Assembly: GCF_040907265.1 (NCBI RefSeq)
Contig: NZ_JBFOHP010000002.1
Span: 992,001 to 1,056,000, forward strand
Length of the DNA stretch: 64,000 nucleotides
Source of the DNA: Streptomyces sclerotialus
Lineage (GTDB): Bacteria > Actinomycetota > Actinomycetes > Streptomycetales > Streptomycetaceae
Reading direction: 5' to 3'
This document shows positions 1 through 7,627 of the stretch, piece by piece (position 1 is the first letter of the stretch; each line of letters opens with the position of its first letter). The notes under the pieces were generated by a model, which saw only the letters and a list, made by a program, of their open reading frames with translations, made no database searches and was not told the origin of the DNA. A program made the translations under genes and the position numbers.

Positions 1-680
1 GCGGCGGCCGGCAGGGCCGGGAAGCACAGCCGTACCGGTCGTGCGGTCGACGCGGTGACCGTCAGGGTGAAGGTGCCGTCGGAAGGGTCGAGGGTGCCGA
101 TGAGCAGGGCTCCGGAGCGGCCCAGTCCGGACAGGGAGGCCTGACGGAAGGCCGTTCGGCGGCGTAGCGCGCGGGCGGGCAGGGTCACCGAGCGCAGCAG
201 TTCGCCTTCGCCGAGGTCGTTCTCGCCCGCGCCGGTGACGAATGCGGTGACCGGGATGCGGCGGAGGACGCCGGCTTGTGAGCGGAGCAGGCATCGGCCG
301 TCGAGTGCGGCGGTGAGGGAGATCATCGGTCCGGCGGGGAGGGCGTTGCAGAGGTTGCCGCCGACGGTGGCCAGGTTCCAGATCTTGAAGGAGGCGAGGA
401 AGGCGCGGCAGCACTGTTCGACGAGGGGTGCGGCCGGTGCCGTGGAGGTCCGGGCGTAGCGGGAGAGCTGGGTGAGGGTGCAGGTCGCGGCGATCTCCAG
501 GGCGCCGTCCGGGAGGTGGGTGACCGGCTGCCAGCCGGTCCGGCCCAGGTCCACCAGGCGGCGGATCCATGGCTGTGGTTCGGAGAACAGGAACGTGCCG
601 CCGGCGAGCCAGCAGTCGCCCGGCTGCCAGGGGGCCCGCTCCCGCGCGTCCCGTACCTCGGTCACCGTGTTCAGGTCCAT
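1..680 (-). CDS. FAD-binding subunit of a xanthine dehydrogenase-type molybdoenzyme (partial)
   Basis: The reading frame starts at ATG 680 on the minus strand and runs off the left edge, so the C-terminus is missing. About 226 codons are visible. The N-terminus has the FAD/PCMH pattern LAGGT (the dipyrophosphate loop) near residue 26, followed by a second Gly-rich motif, TVGGNLCNALPAGPM, near residue 107, where the CoxM/XdhB family has T(I/V)GGN(I/L). This subunit normally passes electrons between FAD and the 2Fe-2S and molybdopterin subunits of a xanthine or aldehyde dehydrogenase. The partner genes would lie to the left, outside the window. The substrate cannot be told. Family assignment is firm; function beyond 'FAD subunit' is inference. 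Confidence 0.85.
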   Translation of the reverse strand, partial: MDLNTVTEVRDARERAPWQPGDCWLAGGTFLFSEPQPWIRRLVDLGRTGWQPVTHLPDGALEIAATCTLTQLSRYARTSTAPAAPLVEQCCRAFLASFKIWNLATVGGNLCNALPAGPMISLTAALDGRCLLRSQAGVLRRIPVTAFVTGAGENDLGEGELLRSVTLPARALRRRTAFRQASLSGLGRSGALLIGTLDPSDGTFTLTVTASTARPVRLCFPALPAA

Positions 681-863
681 GTCACCGTGCCTCCCGCGGT
701 GGACCGCCGGGCCGGAACATCTCACCGCGCCGTTCCCAGGATAGCGAGCGGGGGTGTGCCGGGCCGGTCCGTGCGGTGTCGGCGGTGCGCGTCGTTATTG
801 CCTCGCGGGTGGCGCAGGCCGGTCCCTAGGGTGGCGGCGGTTGTCGTTCCAGGAGGTGTTGAG

Positions 864-1718
864 GTGTCTTTCGGCGTTGCTGAGCGAGGGTCGGAACGGT
901 CCCGGCCGGTCCGGCTGGCGGCGCGCGTCGCGCGGCTGCGGGAGGTGGCGGAGGCCGATCCGCGGGTGGCGGGGGTGCTGTTGTACGGGTCGTGGACGGT
1001 CGGCGAGGCGGACGAGCACTCGGATCTCGATGCGTATGTGTACGTGGCGGACGCGGAGCCGGCCGCTTTCGACGGGCGGGAGTTCGTCGAGCGGCTGGCG
1101 CCGGTGTCGCTGGCGTACACGAACATGTACGGCATCCTCGCCGTGGTCTTCGCCGATCTGATGCGCGGTGAGTTCCACTTCGAGCCGGCCGGGCGTGGTG
1201 TCGAGGAGGTGCGTGGCTGGCGGGGGATGGTGCACCTGCCGGATCCCGGGGCGGCCGTGCTGCTCGACCGGTCCGGGCGGCTGACCGAGGCGGCGCGTAC
1301 GCTCCAGGATTTCCGGCCGCCGGAGCCGGTCGCGACGGCGCAGGGGTGTGCGGACGAGCTGGCGAACTGGACGCTGATGCTGGGGCATGTGCTGGCGCGC
1401 GGGGAGACGGCCCGTGGTCATGCCCTGCTGCAGACGATCATCGCTCCGCAGCAGCTCCAGCTGTGCCGGCTGTTGCGCGGCTCGACGGGTCACTGGCTGA
1501 CTCCGAGCCGGGCGCTGGAGGCGGATCTGCCCGCGGCGGATGTGGCGCGGTACACGGCGACGACGTGTGCCGCGCGCCCTGAGGAGCTGCGGTCGGCGGC
1601 GGAGGCGAGCTGGCGGTGGAGCCGTGAGCTCGTGGCGGAGGCGGCCGGGCGGTGGGGTACGGAGTTTCCGGCGGGGCTGCACGAGGAGATCGCGGGGCTG
1701 CTGGCCGGGGGCGCGTAG
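864..1718 (+). CDS. Nucleotidyltransferase related to Lnu(B)/Lnu(F) lincosamide nucleotidyltransferases
   Basis: The protein has 284 residues from GTG 864, which has AGGAGG-like bases (851-856) at a suitable distance; the frame is open further upstream but has no better start. Near residue 37 it shows the polymerase-beta-like signature GS(W)...SDLD, that is GS-x10-D-x-D, binding Mg-ATP. Downstream, AYTNMYG...VVFADLMRGEFHFEP matches the layout I recall for Lnu(B)/Lnu(F) enzymes (about 270 residues), which adenylylate lincosamides such as lincomycin. Known of the family: O-nucleotidylylation that inactivates the antibiotic. Inferred: this chromosomal homologue could act on lincosamides or a different hydroxylated substrate. 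No antibiotic cluster is visible nearby. It stands alone, upstream of a membrane-protein gene on the other strand. Confidence 0.8.
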   Translation: MSFGVAERGSERSRPVRLAARVARLREVAEADPRVAGVLLYGSWTVGEADEHSDLDAYVYVADAEPAAFDGREFVERLAPVSLAYTNMYGILAVVFADLMRGEFHFEPAGRGVEEVRGWRGMVHLPDPGAAVLLDRSGRLTEAARTLQDFRPPEPVATAQGCADELANWTLMLGHVLARGETARGHALLQTIIAPQQLQLCRLLRGSTGHWLTPSRALEADLPAADVARYTATTCAARPEELRSAAEASWRWSRELVAEAAGRWGTEFPAGLHEEIAGLLAGGA

Positions 1719-1744
1719 GCCGGGTGGTCCGGGGGGTGGGCCGT

Positions 1745-1787
1745 CGTGGGGTGCGGCGGTGTGCGGGAGGCGTGGGGTGCGGCGGTG
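1745..1787. repeat. Short direct repeat between convergent genes
   Basis: A 17-bp sequence (CGTGGGGTGCGGCGGTG) occurs at 1745-1761 and again at 1771-1787, a 26-bp period, in the 75-bp gap between the nucleotidyltransferase stop and the Rv1733c-like stop. It has no clear terminator shape. It is probably a simple duplication in G-rich spacer DNA. Confidence 0.4.
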
Positions 1788-1793
1788 CGGGGG

Positions 1794-2381
1794 TCAGATG
1801 GGGTTGCGTCCCCATCGCGGGCCTATCTGTGCCCATTCGCGTTCCCAGTCCGCGAGGCGTGCGTGGTCCAGGTAGCGGCGGCCGCCCCAGCGGACGGCCA
1901 GTATGGCCAGGCCGAGTGCCATGCCGGTGCCGAGGCCGGCGGCGACGCCGTCGTCCGCGGCCTGGGCGGTGGTCATGGGTGCGTCGGCGAGCCGCCCGTC
2001 GTGGTAGGTCCAGACGGTGACGGCCGCGCCCTTGCGGGTGCCGGGGTCGACTTTCACGGTGCCGGTGTGCCGGCGGCCGTCGGGCCCGGTCCAGCGGACC
2101 TTGGCGGGCACCTGGTCGATGCCCGCGGCGAAGCCGGTGGCGGACGGGTCGGCCGGGACGGCTTCCAGCAGACGGCCGGTCAGCGTCCGGCGGTCCGCGA
2201 GCTGTTCGGCGCGCTCCACGCGCTGCGCGCCGTAGGTGGCGAGGCCGGCGGAGAGGCCGACGGCCGGTACGCCGAGGAGCAGGGCCAGGGCCGTCACCAG
2301 GCCGAGCCAGGCGTCCCACACGTCCCACCTGCGGCGCAGCGGGCACCGCCGCCACCGCCATCGCCCGCCGATGTGCTGCAT
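1794..2381 (-). CDS. Rv1733c-family membrane protein
   Basis: The protein has 195 residues. A basic N-terminus (RWRWRRCPLRRR...) is followed by a transmembrane segment at about residues 27-47 (LGLVTALALLLGVPAVGLSAG), an extracytoplasmic domain of about 100 residues with the sequence VRWTGPDGRRHTGTVKVDP typical of the family, and a second transmembrane segment near residues 145-162. This two-helix topology with the W-x-x-PDG-x-x-x-x-G-x-V motif is that of the actinobacterial Rv1733c family, whose Mycobacterium member is a dormancy-regulon antigen of unknown biochemical role. It lies alone, convergent with the nucleotidyltransferase gene. The functional role is unknown. Confidence 0.8.
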   Translation of the reverse strand: MQHIGGRWRWRRCPLRRRWDVWDAWLGLVTALALLLGVPAVGLSAGLATYGAQRVERAEQLADRRTLTGRLLEAVPADPSATGFAAGIDQVPAKVRWTGPDGRRHTGTVKVDPGTRKGAAVTVWTYHDGRLADAPMTTAQAADDGVAAGLGTGMALGLAILAVRWGGRRYLDHARLADWEREWAQIGPRWGRNPI

Positions 2382-2601
2382 GGCTGCCGCCTCCCTCGGC
2401 TCGCTCCGCTCCCTCTGCTCCCCGTTCCCCCGTGTCCCTGTGGTCCGGCTACCCCCATTCGGTGGAAGGTACCGGTGGGAATGCGGGGGACTGCGCGTAC
2501 GAGTGCGTTGTTGCTCGCGTTTCGGCCGCTGAGTGGCCCTGTCAGCAGGCTAGCCCGTCCCCGCGCGGGCCGCGCCTTCGCTCGGTGGGCGGGTTTGCTG
2601 G

Positions 2602-2664
2602 GGCGGTACGCCGGTACTCGTACCGCCAGAGATTCGAACGGGAGAACGTTCGAACGCGAGAGCG
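2602..2664. promoter_or_regulatory. Inverted repeat plus TTCGAACG tandem motif upstream of the GvpL/F gene
   Basis: GGCGGTAC at 2602-2609 pairs with GTACCGCC at 2620-2627 across a 10-nt spacer. Just after it come two direct copies of a 16-bp unit beginning TTCGAACG, at 2633-2648 and 2649-2664, and CGTTCGAACG (2647-2656) is itself a perfect palindrome. The block ends about 20 bp before the GvpL/F start, so it is a plausible operator or stress-promoter region. The binding protein is unknown. Confidence 0.45.
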
Positions 2665-2682
2665 TACGGAGAGGGCGGTGGC

Positions 2683-3510
2683 GTGACCCCGCATTCCGAT
2701 ACAGGCCCCCGCGCGGGCCCGGTCCATGTCCACGGCATCGTCCGCAGCGGGTTCCGGCCGCGACCGGGGCTCACCGGGGTCGGCGGCGGCGCCGTTCTCG
2801 TGGTGGCGGAAGGGCCGCTGGCCGCACTGGTGTCCGCCCCTTACGGGCCTCGCGGGGCGTGCGGTCCCCCGGACGCCCCGGGGGACTCCCGTGCTGATGT
2901 CTCCGTCCTGTCCGCGCAGGCCGCCGCCGAGGCCCATCGCAGGGTCGTCGACGAGGCGGCCGCCACGGTGTGTGTGCTGCCGCTGCGCCTCGGTACGGTC
3001 CACCGCGACGTGGAACAGGTACGCCGGGCGCTCGCCGACCGTGCCGACCTGTACCGGCGGCTGCTGACCCGGCTGGACGGACGGCTGGAGTGGGGCGTGA
3101 AGGCGTACGCGGACGATGCGGAGCCCGACGGTGCCGCGGGCTCCGGCGGGGCCACGGCGGGCGGCACCGTCGGGTCGGCGGACGGGCTGGCGCGCGCGGC
3201 GCACCATGCGCTGGCGGACGCCGCCGAGTGCAGCCGGGTGCACCACCCGCAGGACGCCTGTCCGTCCGGCATGGCCGCCGCCTGCGCCACCTCCGCCTAC
3301 TGGACCTCCCCGATCGCCGGTGCCCCGTACCCGCACGGCCGGAACCTGCTCGACAGTGCGTACCTGGTGCCCCGTGAGGAGGCCGGCGCGTTCGCCGAAA
3401 CGGTCGGCGGCCTGGTCGCCCGCTCCCCCGAGCTGCACATCGAGCTGACCGGCCCCTGGGCCCCCTACTCCTTCGCCGACCCGGGCCGGCTGCCCGACCT
3501 GCCGGACTGA
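2683..3510 (+). CDS. GvpL/GvpF family gas-vesicle protein (orphan)
   Basis: The protein has 275 residues from GTG 2683, with GGAGAG at 2668-2673 as ribosome-binding site. The N-terminal half has the GvpL/F layout: VHGIVRSG, then VVAEGPLAALVSAP, then a segment in which the hypothetical partner helix AHRRVVDEAA precedes VLPLRLGTVH, and GVKAYAD closes that domain, as in family members where it reads 'WGVKVY'. The C-terminal part contains LDSAYLVPREEAGAFAETV and HIELTGPWAPYSFAD, also diagnostic. GvpL/F proteins are accessory shell or nucleation proteins of gas vesicles and normally sit in a gvp cluster. No gvpA, gvpJ or gvpN lies within this window, so this copy is isolated. It overlaps the convergent tetR gene by about 46 bp. 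A Gly/Ala-rich insert (residues about 145-167) is unusual. Confidence 0.87.
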   Translation: MTPHSDTGPRAGPVHVHGIVRSGFRPRPGLTGVGGGAVLVVAEGPLAALVSAPYGPRGACGPPDAPGDSRADVSVLSAQAAAEAHRRVVDEAAATVCVLPLRLGTVHRDVEQVRRALADRADLYRRLLTRLDGRLEWGVKAYADDAEPDGAAGSGGATAGGTVGSADGLARAAHHALADAAECSRVHHPQDACPSGMAAACATSAYWTSPIAGAPYPHGRNLLDSAYLVPREEAGAFAETVGGLVARSPELHIELTGPWAPYSFADPGRLPDLPD

Positions 3511-4127
3511 GCCCCGCGGGCCGTTCCGGCCAGCAGTGCCGCCGCCTGACGGCGGGCGTGGCCGAGTGCGTCGGGGAAGACGCCCATGCCGTGCGTGACG
3601 AGGGCGCCCTCGTGCAGCAGCATCAGCGTGCGTCCCCGTTCCTCGGCCCCGCCGGGGTCGAGCTGCCGCGCGAGCCCGGTGAACAGCTCCAGCATCCAGG
3701 CCTTCTGGCAGCTGATCACCGCGTACGCGGGGTGGGCCGGGTCGGTGATCTCGGCGTGCGCGTTGACCATGCTGCAGCCGCGTCTGCTGTGCTCGCCCGC
3801 CCATTCCCGTGACGCGTCGAAGACCGCCAGGATCCGTGCCGCGGGGTCGGGCGGCGCCTCCCCGAGCCGGCCGTCGAGGAACGTCCGCCAGCGTTCGTCC
3901 CGGTCCGCGAGGTACTCCACGACGATCCGGTCCTTGGATCCGAACCGGTCGTAGAGCGTCTTCTTGGTGACCCCGGCCTCGGCCGCGATGAGGTCCACCC
4001 CCACGGCATGGATGCCGCGCTCGTAGAACAGCCGCGCCGCGGCGTCGCGTACCCGCCGCGCGCCGGGCGTCATGGGGATCCGCTCGGCCGGCGCCGCTGC
4101 GTCCGTCGTGTTCTCGTCCGTACCCAC
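3465..4127 (-). CDS. TetR/AcrR-family repressor
   Basis: The protein has 220 residues from GTG 4127. The N-terminal helix-turn-helix (about residues 24-66) reads ARLFYERGIHAVGVDLIAAE then AGVTKKTLYDRFGSKDRIVVEYL, a textbook TetR DNA-binding domain. The rest is a helical ligand-binding domain with RGCSMVNAHAE, typical of the AcrR-like subgroup. I chose GTG 4127 because a promoter-like -35/-10 pair ends 6 bp upstream of it, which would make the mRNA leaderless; ATG at MTPGARR, 18 codons in, is an alternative. It is divergent from the EamA exporter, with two matching palindromes between the genes, so the likely role is ligand-relieved repression of itself and the exporter. Its 3' end overlaps the gvpL/F-like gene on the opposite strand. 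Confidence 0.9.
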   Translation of the reverse strand: MGTDENTTDAAAPAERIPMTPGARRVRDAAARLFYERGIHAVGVDLIAAEAGVTKKTLYDRFGSKDRIVVEYLADRDERWRTFLDGRLGEAPPDPAARILAVFDASREWAGEHSRRGCSMVNAHAEITDPAHPAYAVISCQKAWMLELFTGLARQLDPGGAEERGRTLMLLHEGALVTHGMGVFPDALGHARRQAAALLAGTARGAQSGRSGSRPGSAKE

Positions 4128-4133
4128 GCCCCC

Positions 4134-4162
4134 ACTATACCGATCTGTATAGTACGGTCGAA
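4134..4162 (-). promoter_or_regulatory. Putative sigma70-type promoter of the tetR gene
   Basis: On the minus strand TTCGAC (4157-4162) and TATAGT (4134-4139) are spaced by 17 bp, and the GTG start lies 6 bp after the -10 element, consistent with a leaderless transcript. The first operator palindrome (4135-4152) sits inside this promoter, as expected for autorepression. Confidence 0.6.
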
Positions 4163-4199
4163 GCAGCGAGTAAACCGTTCTGTATACCTGTCGGTATGC
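4135..4199. promoter_or_regulatory. Two TetR-type operator-like palindromes
   Basis: Site 1 is CTATAC-CGATCT-GTATAG at 4135-4152, with perfect 6-bp arms. Site 2 is TATACC-TGTC-GGTATG at 4183-4198, 48 bp away, with a similar ATAC...GTAT core. Both lie between the divergent tetR and exporter starts. Site 1 covers the tetR -10, and site 2 lies 36-51 bp before the exporter ATG. They are the obvious candidates for the local TetR protein. Confidence 0.65.
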
Positions 4200-4233
4200 A
4201 GCTGCCCTGTCCAGCTGTCTTCCGGGGGCCCGT

Positions 4234-5205
4234 ATGAACTTCCTCCTCTCGGCCGCTTTCGTGCTCACCTGGAGCTCCGGCTTCATCGGCGCCAAGCTCG
4301 GCGCGGGGAGCGCCGGGGCGGTCACGATCCTGATGTGGCGTTTCCTGCCGCTCGCCGTGGTACTGGTGGCGGTCGCCGTGATGCGCCGGGCCGCGTGGCG
4401 GGGGCTCACCGTGCGCGACCTGGCCCGCCAGTCGGTGATCGGCGTGCTCTCGCAGAGCGGCTATCTGCTGAGCGTCTACGCGGCCATCCAGCTGGGCGTC
4501 TCCAGCGGTACCACCGCCCTGATCGACGGCGTGCAGCCGCTGGTCGCGGGGGCGCTGGCCGGGCCGCTGCTGCACCAGTACGTCTCGCGGCGGCAGTGGC
4601 TGGGACTCGGGCTGGGCGTGGCCGGCGTCGCCGTGGTCACCCTGGCGGACGCGACGTCCGGCGGTACGCCCGGCGGCCCTGCCGGGGGCGTGCCCTGGTG
4701 GGCGTACGCCGTGCCGTTCCTCGGCATGCTGGCGCTGGTCGCCGCCACCTTCCTGGAGAGCCGGTCCCGCACCCGCGTCGCGCCGTCCGTCCCGCTGACC
4801 GTGCACTGCACCGCCAGCGCGGTCGTCTTCACCGTTCTGGCGCTGTGCACGGGTGCCGCTGCGCCGCCGCCCGAGGCGTCGTTCTGGCTCGCGATCGGCT
4901 GGCTCGTGGCGTTCGCGACGTTCGGCGGGTACGGGCTGTACTGGCTGGTCCTGCGCCGCCGGGGCGTCACCGCCGTCAACACCCTGATGTTCCTGATGGC
5001 GCCGGTCACGGCGGTCTGGGGCGCCCTGATGTTCGGCGAGCCGTTCTCCCTGCGGACCGCCGCCGGCCTCGCGCTCGGGCTCGTCGCGGTCGTCGTGGTG
5101 CAGCGGGGCGCCGCCGACCGGGCGGCGGCCCCGCGCCAGGTGCGGCGCCGGGCGCCCGGCCCCGCTGCGGGGGCCGTGCGCCGCCTCGGGGCTACCCGCC
5201 GCTGA
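4234..5205 (+). CDS. EamA-family (DMT superfamily) exporter
   Basis: The protein has 323 residues and about ten hydrophobic helices arranged as two EamA repeats (about residues 1-140 and 150-295). It begins MNFLLSAAFVLTWSSGFIGAK, the usual first-helix signature (W-S-S-x-F). The end of the second repeat, VTAVNTLMFLMAPVTAVWGALMFGE, also matches the family. Members export amino acids, metabolites or drugs across the cytoplasmic membrane. The substrate is not evident. Expression is probably controlled by the divergent TetR protein through the palindromes in the 106-bp gap. The gene end overlaps the convergent deoR-type gene by 14 bp. The C-terminal tail of about 30 residues is Arg/Ala-rich and likely cytoplasmic. 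Confidence 0.88.
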   Translation: MNFLLSAAFVLTWSSGFIGAKLGAGSAGAVTILMWRFLPLAVVLVAVAVMRRAAWRGLTVRDLARQSVIGVLSQSGYLLSVYAAIQLGVSSGTTALIDGVQPLVAGALAGPLLHQYVSRRQWLGLGLGVAGVAVVTLADATSGGTPGGPAGGVPWWAYAVPFLGMLALVAATFLESRSRTRVAPSVPLTVHCTASAVVFTVLALCTGAAAPPPEASFWLAIGWLVAFATFGGYGLYWLVLRRRGVTAVNTLMFLMAPVTAVWGALMFGEPFSLRTAAGLALGLVAVVVVQRGAADRAAAPRQVRRRAPGPAAGAVRRLGATRR

Positions 5206-6007
5206 CGGTCGTCACCGGCACGCCGAGGTCCCGCATCCGGCGCAGTTCGGCGACCGGCAGGGCGTCGTCGACGAGGACGGTGTCGAAGTCGGTGAGCGGG
5301 GCCAGCGCGTAGATGCCCTGGCGGGTGAACTTGGTGTGGTCCACGAGCAGCACCCGGCGCCCGGCCCGGTTCATCAGCGCCCGCTTGACCTGCACCGTCT
5401 CCTGCGACTGGTGGTAACAGGTGTCGCCGGTGACGGCCGTGGTGGACATGAACAGCACGTCCGCGCGGAAGGAGCGGACCGACTCGGCGGTGTGCGGGCC
5501 GAGGAACGCGTCGTACGCCGGGTAGTAGGAGCCGCCCAGGGCGAGGAGGCTGATGCCGGGCTCCCCCGCCAGCAGCTTGATGACCGGCAGGAAGTTGCTG
5601 ATCACGGTGAGCGGGGCGCGTTCGGTGAGGTGCTGGGCCAGCGCGAGGCAGGTCGTGGACTCGTCGATCATGACTGCCTGGCCGGGGGCGAGCATCCGCA
5701 GTGCGGCCCTGGCGAGCCGGTGTTTGGTCGCGTTCATGGCGTGCATGCGCTCGCTGAGATCGCCGTGGAAGAGCAGCGAGGGCAGCGAGGAGGCGCCGCC
5801 CCGCACCTTCCGCAACCAGCCCTGCGACTGGAGGACGTCGAGGTCGCGGTGGATCGTCATGATGCTGACCGCGTACTCCCGCGCGAGCTCCGCGGTGCGC
5901 ACGAAGCCCTCGGCGGCGACCTGTTCGCGGATGCGCTGCCGCCGCTCCTGCTGGACGTCCGCCCGCCGCACGGCGCCACCGGGCGCGCTGCCGTCGTCCT
6001 CGGTCAC
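5192..6007 (-). CDS. DeoR/GlpR-family transcriptional regulator
   Basis: The protein has 271 residues from GTG 6007. The N-terminal winged helix (about residues 17-72) reads QQERRQRIREQVAAEGFVRT followed by LAREYAVSIMTIHRDLDVLQ, the DeoR helix-turn-helix with the typical (T/S)I-x-RDL. The C-terminal sugar-phosphate sensor domain contains IDESTTCLALAQHL, TVISNFLPV and LLVDHTKFTRQGIYALAPL, matching DeoR C-terminal motifs (DxTKf). It is transcribed divergently from the transporter-kinase operon, which is its probable target, with a phosphorylated sugar or polyol from that pathway as the likely effector. The 285-bp divergent gap contains no clean operator that I could single out. Confidence 0.9.
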   Translation of the reverse strand: MTEDDGSAPGGAVRRADVQQERRQRIREQVAAEGFVRTAELAREYAVSIMTIHRDLDVLQSQGWLRKVRGGASSLPSLLFHGDLSERMHAMNATKHRLARAALRMLAPGQAVMIDESTTCLALAQHLTERAPLTVISNFLPVIKLLAGEPGISLLALGGSYYPAYDAFLGPHTAESVRSFRADVLFMSTTAVTGDTCYHQSQETVQVKRALMNRAGRRVLLVDHTKFTRQGIYALAPLTDFDTVLVDDALPVAELRRMRDLGVPVTTVSGG

Positions 6008-6292
6008 TGCGGGAACCTCTCGTGAACTTCACTCGGATCTCACACGGCGGAGCCGCTCCCCCGCCCCAGGTCAGCGCGGGAATGCCGAGCTCACGTCGCA
6101 TTGCCGTCATGTTAAGCCCGCGGTAGGGCACTCCGCCGCCGGCCGTTTTCACGCGGCGGCCGCCCGGGTCCGCGAGAGGTCCGGCAGCGGCCGTTGACCG
6201 GCGCCGCGCGGCCCGCGTTGCATCGACGCCGAAGGGGCCCGGCGGCGTCGGTCAGGGGCGCGGCCGCCCCGTACCACCGGAAGAGGTGCCTC

Positions 6293-7624
6293 GTGGCCAG
6301 TGACGCTCCCCCACCGACCGGGCCGCCGTACGCGGAGCGGCGGCCTGCCTGGACCGACCGGCTCGGCATCCCGCGCGGGCTGGCCTGGGGATTCCTCGGC
6401 GTGCTCGTCTTCATGATCGGTGACGGTGTCGAGTCCGGGTACCTTTCGCCGTACCTCGTGGAACAGGGCCTGTCCGCGCAGCGGGTGGCGATGCTGTTCA
6501 CGGTGTACGGCATCACGGCGTCCGTCGCCGCGTGGCTGTCCGGCGCGCTGTCGGACCTGTGGGGACCGCGCCGGGTCATGATGGCGGGGTTCGGTGCCTG
6601 GATCGGCTTCCAGGTGCTCATGCTGGCGATCGCGGTGCCCTCGATGAACTATCCGCTGCTGCTCCTCAGCTACGGCCTGCGCGGCATCGGCTATCCGCTC
6701 TTCGCCTTCGGCTTCCTGGTGTGGATCGCGGCGACGGCACCGGAGAAGCGGCTCGGCACGGCCGTCGGCTGGTTCTGGTTCGCCTTCACCGGCGGGCTGC
6801 CGACGCTCGGTTCGCTCACCGCGAGCTTCCTCGTCCCGCAGATCGGGGCCTACCGCACCCTGTGGTTCTCGCTCGGCCTGGTCGTCCTCGGCGGGCTGAT
6901 CGCGTTGCTGCTCGTCCGCGAGCGGACCGGTTTCGCGCGGCTGGCCCCGGCCGGTGAACGGCCGCTGGCCACGCTCTTCGGCAGCCTGGCGCTGCTGGGG
7001 CGCAATCCGCGGATCGGTGCCGGGGCCGTCGTCCGCATGATCAATACGGTGCCGGAGTTCGGCTTCCTGGTCTGCCTGCCGGCGTTCTTCACGCAGACCG
7101 TCGGGCTGAGCCTGTCGCAGTGGCTGCGCCTGCTGTCCGTGATGTTCGCGGTCAACATCGTCTTCAACCTGGTCTTCGGTGTGCTCGGGGACCGGATCGG
7201 CTGGCGGCGCACGGTCGCCTGGTGCGGCGGCTTCGGCTGCACGGTCACCTCGCTGCTGCTGTACTACGTGCCGACCGTGCTGGGCGGGCAGTACGCGCTG
7301 TGCCTGCTGGTGGCCGGCCTGTTCGGCGCGACGCTGGCCGGGTACGTGCCGCTCTCCGCGCTGATGCCGTCGCTCGCCCCCGCGCACAAGGGCCAGGCGA
7401 TGGCGGCCCTCAATCTGGGCGCCGGTGCCAGTACGTTCGTCGGCCCGGCCCTGGTCGCGGTCTTCCTCGGGCCGCTCGGTGTGCAGGGCGTCATCTGGAT
7501 CTTCGCCGGTCTGTACGCGCTGAGCGGGGTGCTGGCCCTGTGGCTGCGGACGCCCGCCGAACGCGACGCCCGGCCCTCCGTCCCGTCCGCCCCGGCCGCC
7601 GTCGGCGCCTCCGAAGGAGTGTGA
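6293..7624 (+). CDS. MFS transporter, RbtT/DalT/CsbX (polyol permease) type
   Basis: The protein has 443 residues from GTG 6293, preceded by GGAAGAGG; an earlier in-frame start would add a low-complexity Arg-rich tail. There are twelve hydrophobic segments. The first helix reads GIPRGLAWGFLGVLVFMIGD then GVESGYLSPYLVEQGLS, very like the ribitol/D-arabinitol permeases RbtT and DalT and Bacillus CsbX, followed by the MFS loop GALSDLWGPRRVM. It is the first gene of a tightly packed operon with two FGGY kinases, so it probably imports a pentitol, tetritol or related sugar in unphosphorylated form. Its TGA lies inside the ribosome-binding region of the next gene, suggesting translational coupling. 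Confidence 0.88.
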   Translation: MASDAPPPTGPPYAERRPAWTDRLGIPRGLAWGFLGVLVFMIGDGVESGYLSPYLVEQGLSAQRVAMLFTVYGITASVAAWLSGALSDLWGPRRVMMAGFGAWIGFQVLMLAIAVPSMNYPLLLLSYGLRGIGYPLFAFGFLVWIAATAPEKRLGTAVGWFWFAFTGGLPTLGSLTASFLVPQIGAYRTLWFSLGLVVLGGLIALLLVRERTGFARLAPAGERPLATLFGSLALLGRNPRIGAGAVVRMINTVPEFGFLVCLPAFFTQTVGLSLSQWLRLLSVMFAVNIVFNLVFGVLGDRIGWRRTVAWCGGFGCTVTSLLLYYVPTVLGGQYALCLLVAGLFGATLAGYVPLSALMPSLAPAHKGQAMAALNLGAGASTFVGPALVAVFLGPLGVQGVIWIFAGLYALSGVLALWLRTPAERDARPSVPSAPAAVGASEGV

Positions 7625-7627
7625 CCC

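Noticed and set aside
2630..2662. TTCGAAC repeats resembling a tRNA T-loop
   Set aside because: No acceptor, D or anticodon arm can be drawn around it; a promoter-type palindrome explains it better.
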